Assembly (NCBI RefSeq): GCF_016901815.1
Contig: NZ_JACSNR010000011.1
Span: forward strand, 18,472-82,471
Origin: Hydrogenoanaerobacterium saccharovorans
GTDB lineage: Bacteria; Bacillota; Clostridia; Oscillospirales; Ruminococcaceae
Direction of reading: 5' to 3'
DNA: 64,000 bases
Shown here: positions 62,010 to 64,000 of the stretch, piece by piece
Numbering within the stretch: position 1 is the first letter of the stretch
Layout of the letters: every line of letters starts with the position of its first letter
Program-made: the position numbers and the translations under genes
Notes under the pieces: generated by a model
Database searches by the model: none
Told to the model about the DNA's origin: nothing
The model's input: only the letters and a program-made list of their open reading frames with translations

Positions 62010-63566
62010 ATGAAACGACTCCTGGCCTTGATGCTGGCACTCAGTCTGCTGGCGGGCTGTACCACAGAACCGTCCTCCGCGCCGGAGGAACCGGAGAACT
62101 CCTCCAGCCAGAGCTCCAGCCTCCCGGAAGAGGAACCGGAGAGCAGCTCTGAAAGCGTAAGCGAACCGCAGTCCGGCACTGCTCAGAACAGCTCCACCGC
62201 CTCTCAGCCCGCTGTAACGCTGGCCTGGTGGCAGCAGGAGCTCTCCAATGAAAAGCTCATTGCCACCCCCGACCCGGTGCTGGGCTTTGCCCCCTGCGGA
62301 ACCCCGGAAGGCTCTTACTGGATTTATGACGACACACGCAAGGTGAGCTGGCTTGGAAACGGCCTGTTTGCCCGGAGCAGTGATACGGCTGAAACCGCTC
62401 CGGTGGCGCTGATTCTGGACAGCGCCGTGGAAGCGGAGGACATCGGCCAGCCGGTGATGACCGACACCTTCTTTGAGATTGTGGGCAAGGATGACACCAA
62501 ACTCACCGGACGGCTCTATGAGCAGGGTGTGGAACTCACACGTTCCCTGCCCGGACAGGGCTATGGCGACAGTGTCAAGCTCAAGCTGAGTGATTCCGAT
62601 CTCACCACCCTCAGGAACAACCTCACCCAGTCGGAAGCGGACTCGGATGAGCGGAGCGCATACAGACCTGCCTGGCTGACCATGATGCGGGAGAGCCGCA
62701 CAGAAACCATCACCTTCCGTGCCGCCACCGGGGAGGAGTGTACTTTTGACTCCTCTGACCCCTGGCCTTACTACGTCTATGACGAAGTTCCGCTGACTGT
62801 CTCCTCTGCCGGCACCTTCACCGACAAGACCAGCCTGCCGGACAGCAGCCAGGTAACGGTCACCTTCAATAACGGCCTGGTCTACAACATCTACGCCACT
62901 GAAACCCAGCTGCTGGTCACCACCAACGACACCGAACAGGGTCTGCTCTATACCCTCCGGTCTGGCAATAGTGTCTATGAAAAGACTGCGATGGGTCATC
63001 TCAACCCACCCACCGGCAAGCCGGTGATCTATCTCTATCCTGAGGAGGTCACCGACTGCACCGTCACGGTGGACTACTCCCCCTTCACCTACACCTATCC
63101 CACCTACAATGACGGCTGGGAGGTGACAGCCTATCCCGATGGACGCCTCATCAACAAGGCCGACGGCACCGAACACTACTACCTGTTCTGGGAGGGCGGC
63201 GCCCGTCCCCTCTGGAACTTCGAGAGCGGCTTTGTGGTCAAGGGCAGCGATACCGAGTCCTTCCTCCGGGAAAAACTGGCCTATCTGGGGCTCACACCCC
63301 GGGAGTACAATGACTTCATCACCTACTGGGTGCCGAAGATGCAGAACTCCCCCTACAACCTCATCATGTTCGCCGAGGAGCAGTATGAGGAGCTGGCACC
63401 CCTCACCGTCACTCCTGAGCCGGACAGCGTTGTGCGGGTGCACATGGTCTACCTGCCGCTGGACGAGCCCATCGAGATCCCTGAACAGGAGCTTACCCCC
63501 ATGGAGCGCACCGGATTTACCGTTGTGGAATGGGGCGGCACTGACGCCAGCTACATGATGCGCTGA
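62010..63566 (+). CDS. Large secreted lipoprotein of unknown function
   Basis: A 518-residue protein. Signal peptide with lipobox SLLAGC (Cys16), a Ser/Glu/Pro-rich linker to about residue 70, and an extracellular part. The C-terminal third opens KPVIYLYPEEVTDCTVTVD and continues with TYPTYNDGWEVTAYPDG and YYLFWEGG, a conserved unit seen in many secreted Clostridia proteins without known function. Monocistronic, with AAAGGA before the ATG and a terminator after. Confidence 0.8.
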   Translation: MKRLLALMLALSLLAGCTTEPSSAPEEPENSSSQSSSLPEEEPESSSESVSEPQSGTAQNSSTASQPAVTLAWWQQELSNEKLIATPDPVLGFAPCGTPEGSYWIYDDTRKVSWLGNGLFARSSDTAETAPVALILDSAVEAEDIGQPVMTDTFFEIVGKDDTKLTGRLYEQGVELTRSLPGQGYGDSVKLKLSDSDLTTLRNNLTQSEADSDERSAYRPAWLTMMRESRTETITFRAATGEECTFDSSDPWPYYVYDEVPLTVSSAGTFTDKTSLPDSSQVTVTFNNGLVYNIYATETQLLVTTNDTEQGLLYTLRSGNSVYEKTAMGHLNPPTGKPVIYLYPEEVTDCTVTVDYSPFTYTYPTYNDGWEVTAYPDGRLINKADGTEHYYLFWEGGARPLWNFESGFVVKGSDTESFLREKLAYLGLTPREYNDFITYWVPKMQNSPYNLIMFAEEQYEELAPLTVTPEPDSVVRVHMVYLPLDEPIEIPEQELTPMERTGFTVVEWGGTDASYMMR

Positions 63567-63578
63567 CAAATTCCTGAA

Positions 63579-63612
63579 AATCCCCTCTGGAGACAGTCCG
63601 GAGGGGATTTTT
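63579..63612 (+). terminator. Terminator of the lipoprotein gene
   Basis: AATCCCCTC / GAGGGGATT (9 bp) around a 13-base loop, followed by TTTTT. Confidence 0.88.
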
Positions 63613-64000
63613 CTGTAAAGCGATCGGATCTATGAAATCGGGCTGATATGCTGTCCGCCGCCTTTGATGCATCAAAAACGCATCAGGCCGGGAATCCGGG
63701 AAAGACCTCCCATAGCCTTCGGGGGCGATTGTGAAGTCCCGCGGCGACCCAATCAGAGGCACGCCCCCAGACCGGCTCTGATGCCCCAAAAGGAGCGCCA
63801 ATGGGGAATCCGGTCCATCTTCCCTTTTTCAGGGACTCGGGGCGCAGGCAGGCCGAACCAGGACGGTTCTGAACAGACAGCCGCGCACAACAATAAATAT
63901 CCCCCCGCAAAGCGGGGGGTATTTCCGTTTCGGGCATAGCCCTAATACTACAGGCAACGCACAAGTGCGCTTTTTGTTGGCCTGCCAGCCACGCATAGGA
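63613..64000. other. Noncoding stretch rich in palindromes
   Basis: No credible gene. It holds TTTGATGCATCAAA (about 63663-63676), a strong hairpin CCCCCCGC-AAA-GCGGGGGG (63901-63919) with TATT on both sides that may act as a terminator, and CGCACAAGTGCG with CTTTTTG after it (about 63958-63976). Open frames exist on both strands but have no ribosome sites. It may be part of a structured RNA or a dispersed repeat continuing past the window. Confidence 0.5.

Noticed and set aside
63683..63964. Open frames on both strands near the right end (about 91-93 codons each)
   Set aside because: They overlap, have no ribosome sites, and run through strong hairpins; the protein sequences show no domain-like pattern.

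Overview
The window looks like a GC-rich spore-forming member of the Clostridia, probably a gut anaerobe of the Oscillospiraceae type. This is inferred from the Gram-positive PolC polymerase, the pyrH-frr-uppS-cdsA-dxr-rseP-ispG-polC gene order, a LexA box of the Firmicutes type, strong AGGAGG ribosome binding sites, a THF riboswitch on an ECF folate transporter and a broken spore-type GH18 hydrolase. No rRNA or tRNA gene was seen.

Positions 1 to about 23426 are one end of a tailed-phage prophage; its other end and tail genes lie off the left edge. Reading leftwards from the right att site: large serine integrase (+), Fic protein (-), T5orf172/DUF4041 protein, ImmA/IrrE protease and repressor (+), a divergent operator region, Cro, then about twenty early genes (-) including an HUH rolling-circle-type Rep, a RecU-like resolvase and a late-gene regulator. 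Next come a probable late promoter with five 10-bp repeats, then terS, terL, portal, a MuF protein with a C-terminal metallopeptidase domain, scaffold, capsid and head-tail connectors. A short RNA gene with its own promoter and terminator lies antisense to the rep leader. The phage sits inside a GH18 spore-hydrolase gene, of which only the 3' part remains (23427-23876).

Positions 23.9 to 44.7 kb are core chromosome: a DUF3846 protein, a MATE pump, the pyrH-to-polC operon with two tandem promoters, rubredoxin with its own promoter and a perfect inverted repeat, the SOS-controlled uvrB-uvrA operon, radC, and an rluA-type gene with a radical SAM gene. Positions 44.7 to 50.7 kb hold a second MATE pump behind a terminator-bearing leader, a folate ECF S-component under a THF riboswitch, an isoaspartyl dipeptidase, a FabT-like MarR regulator with a DegV fatty-acid-binding protein, and a GntR regulator.

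Positions 51 to 61.6 kb read as a molybdenum-enzyme island: a three-subunit molybdenum hydroxylase of the xanthine dehydrogenase family, two tandem YjiH-type membrane proteins, a FecB/FecCD/FecE-type ABC importer, a ModE-like HTH regulator and a protein joining an NTPase domain to a MocA-type cytidylyltransferase domain. The window ends with a Cdd1-family HhH protein, a large lipoprotein, and about 390 bases of palindrome-rich DNA in which no gene is credible.
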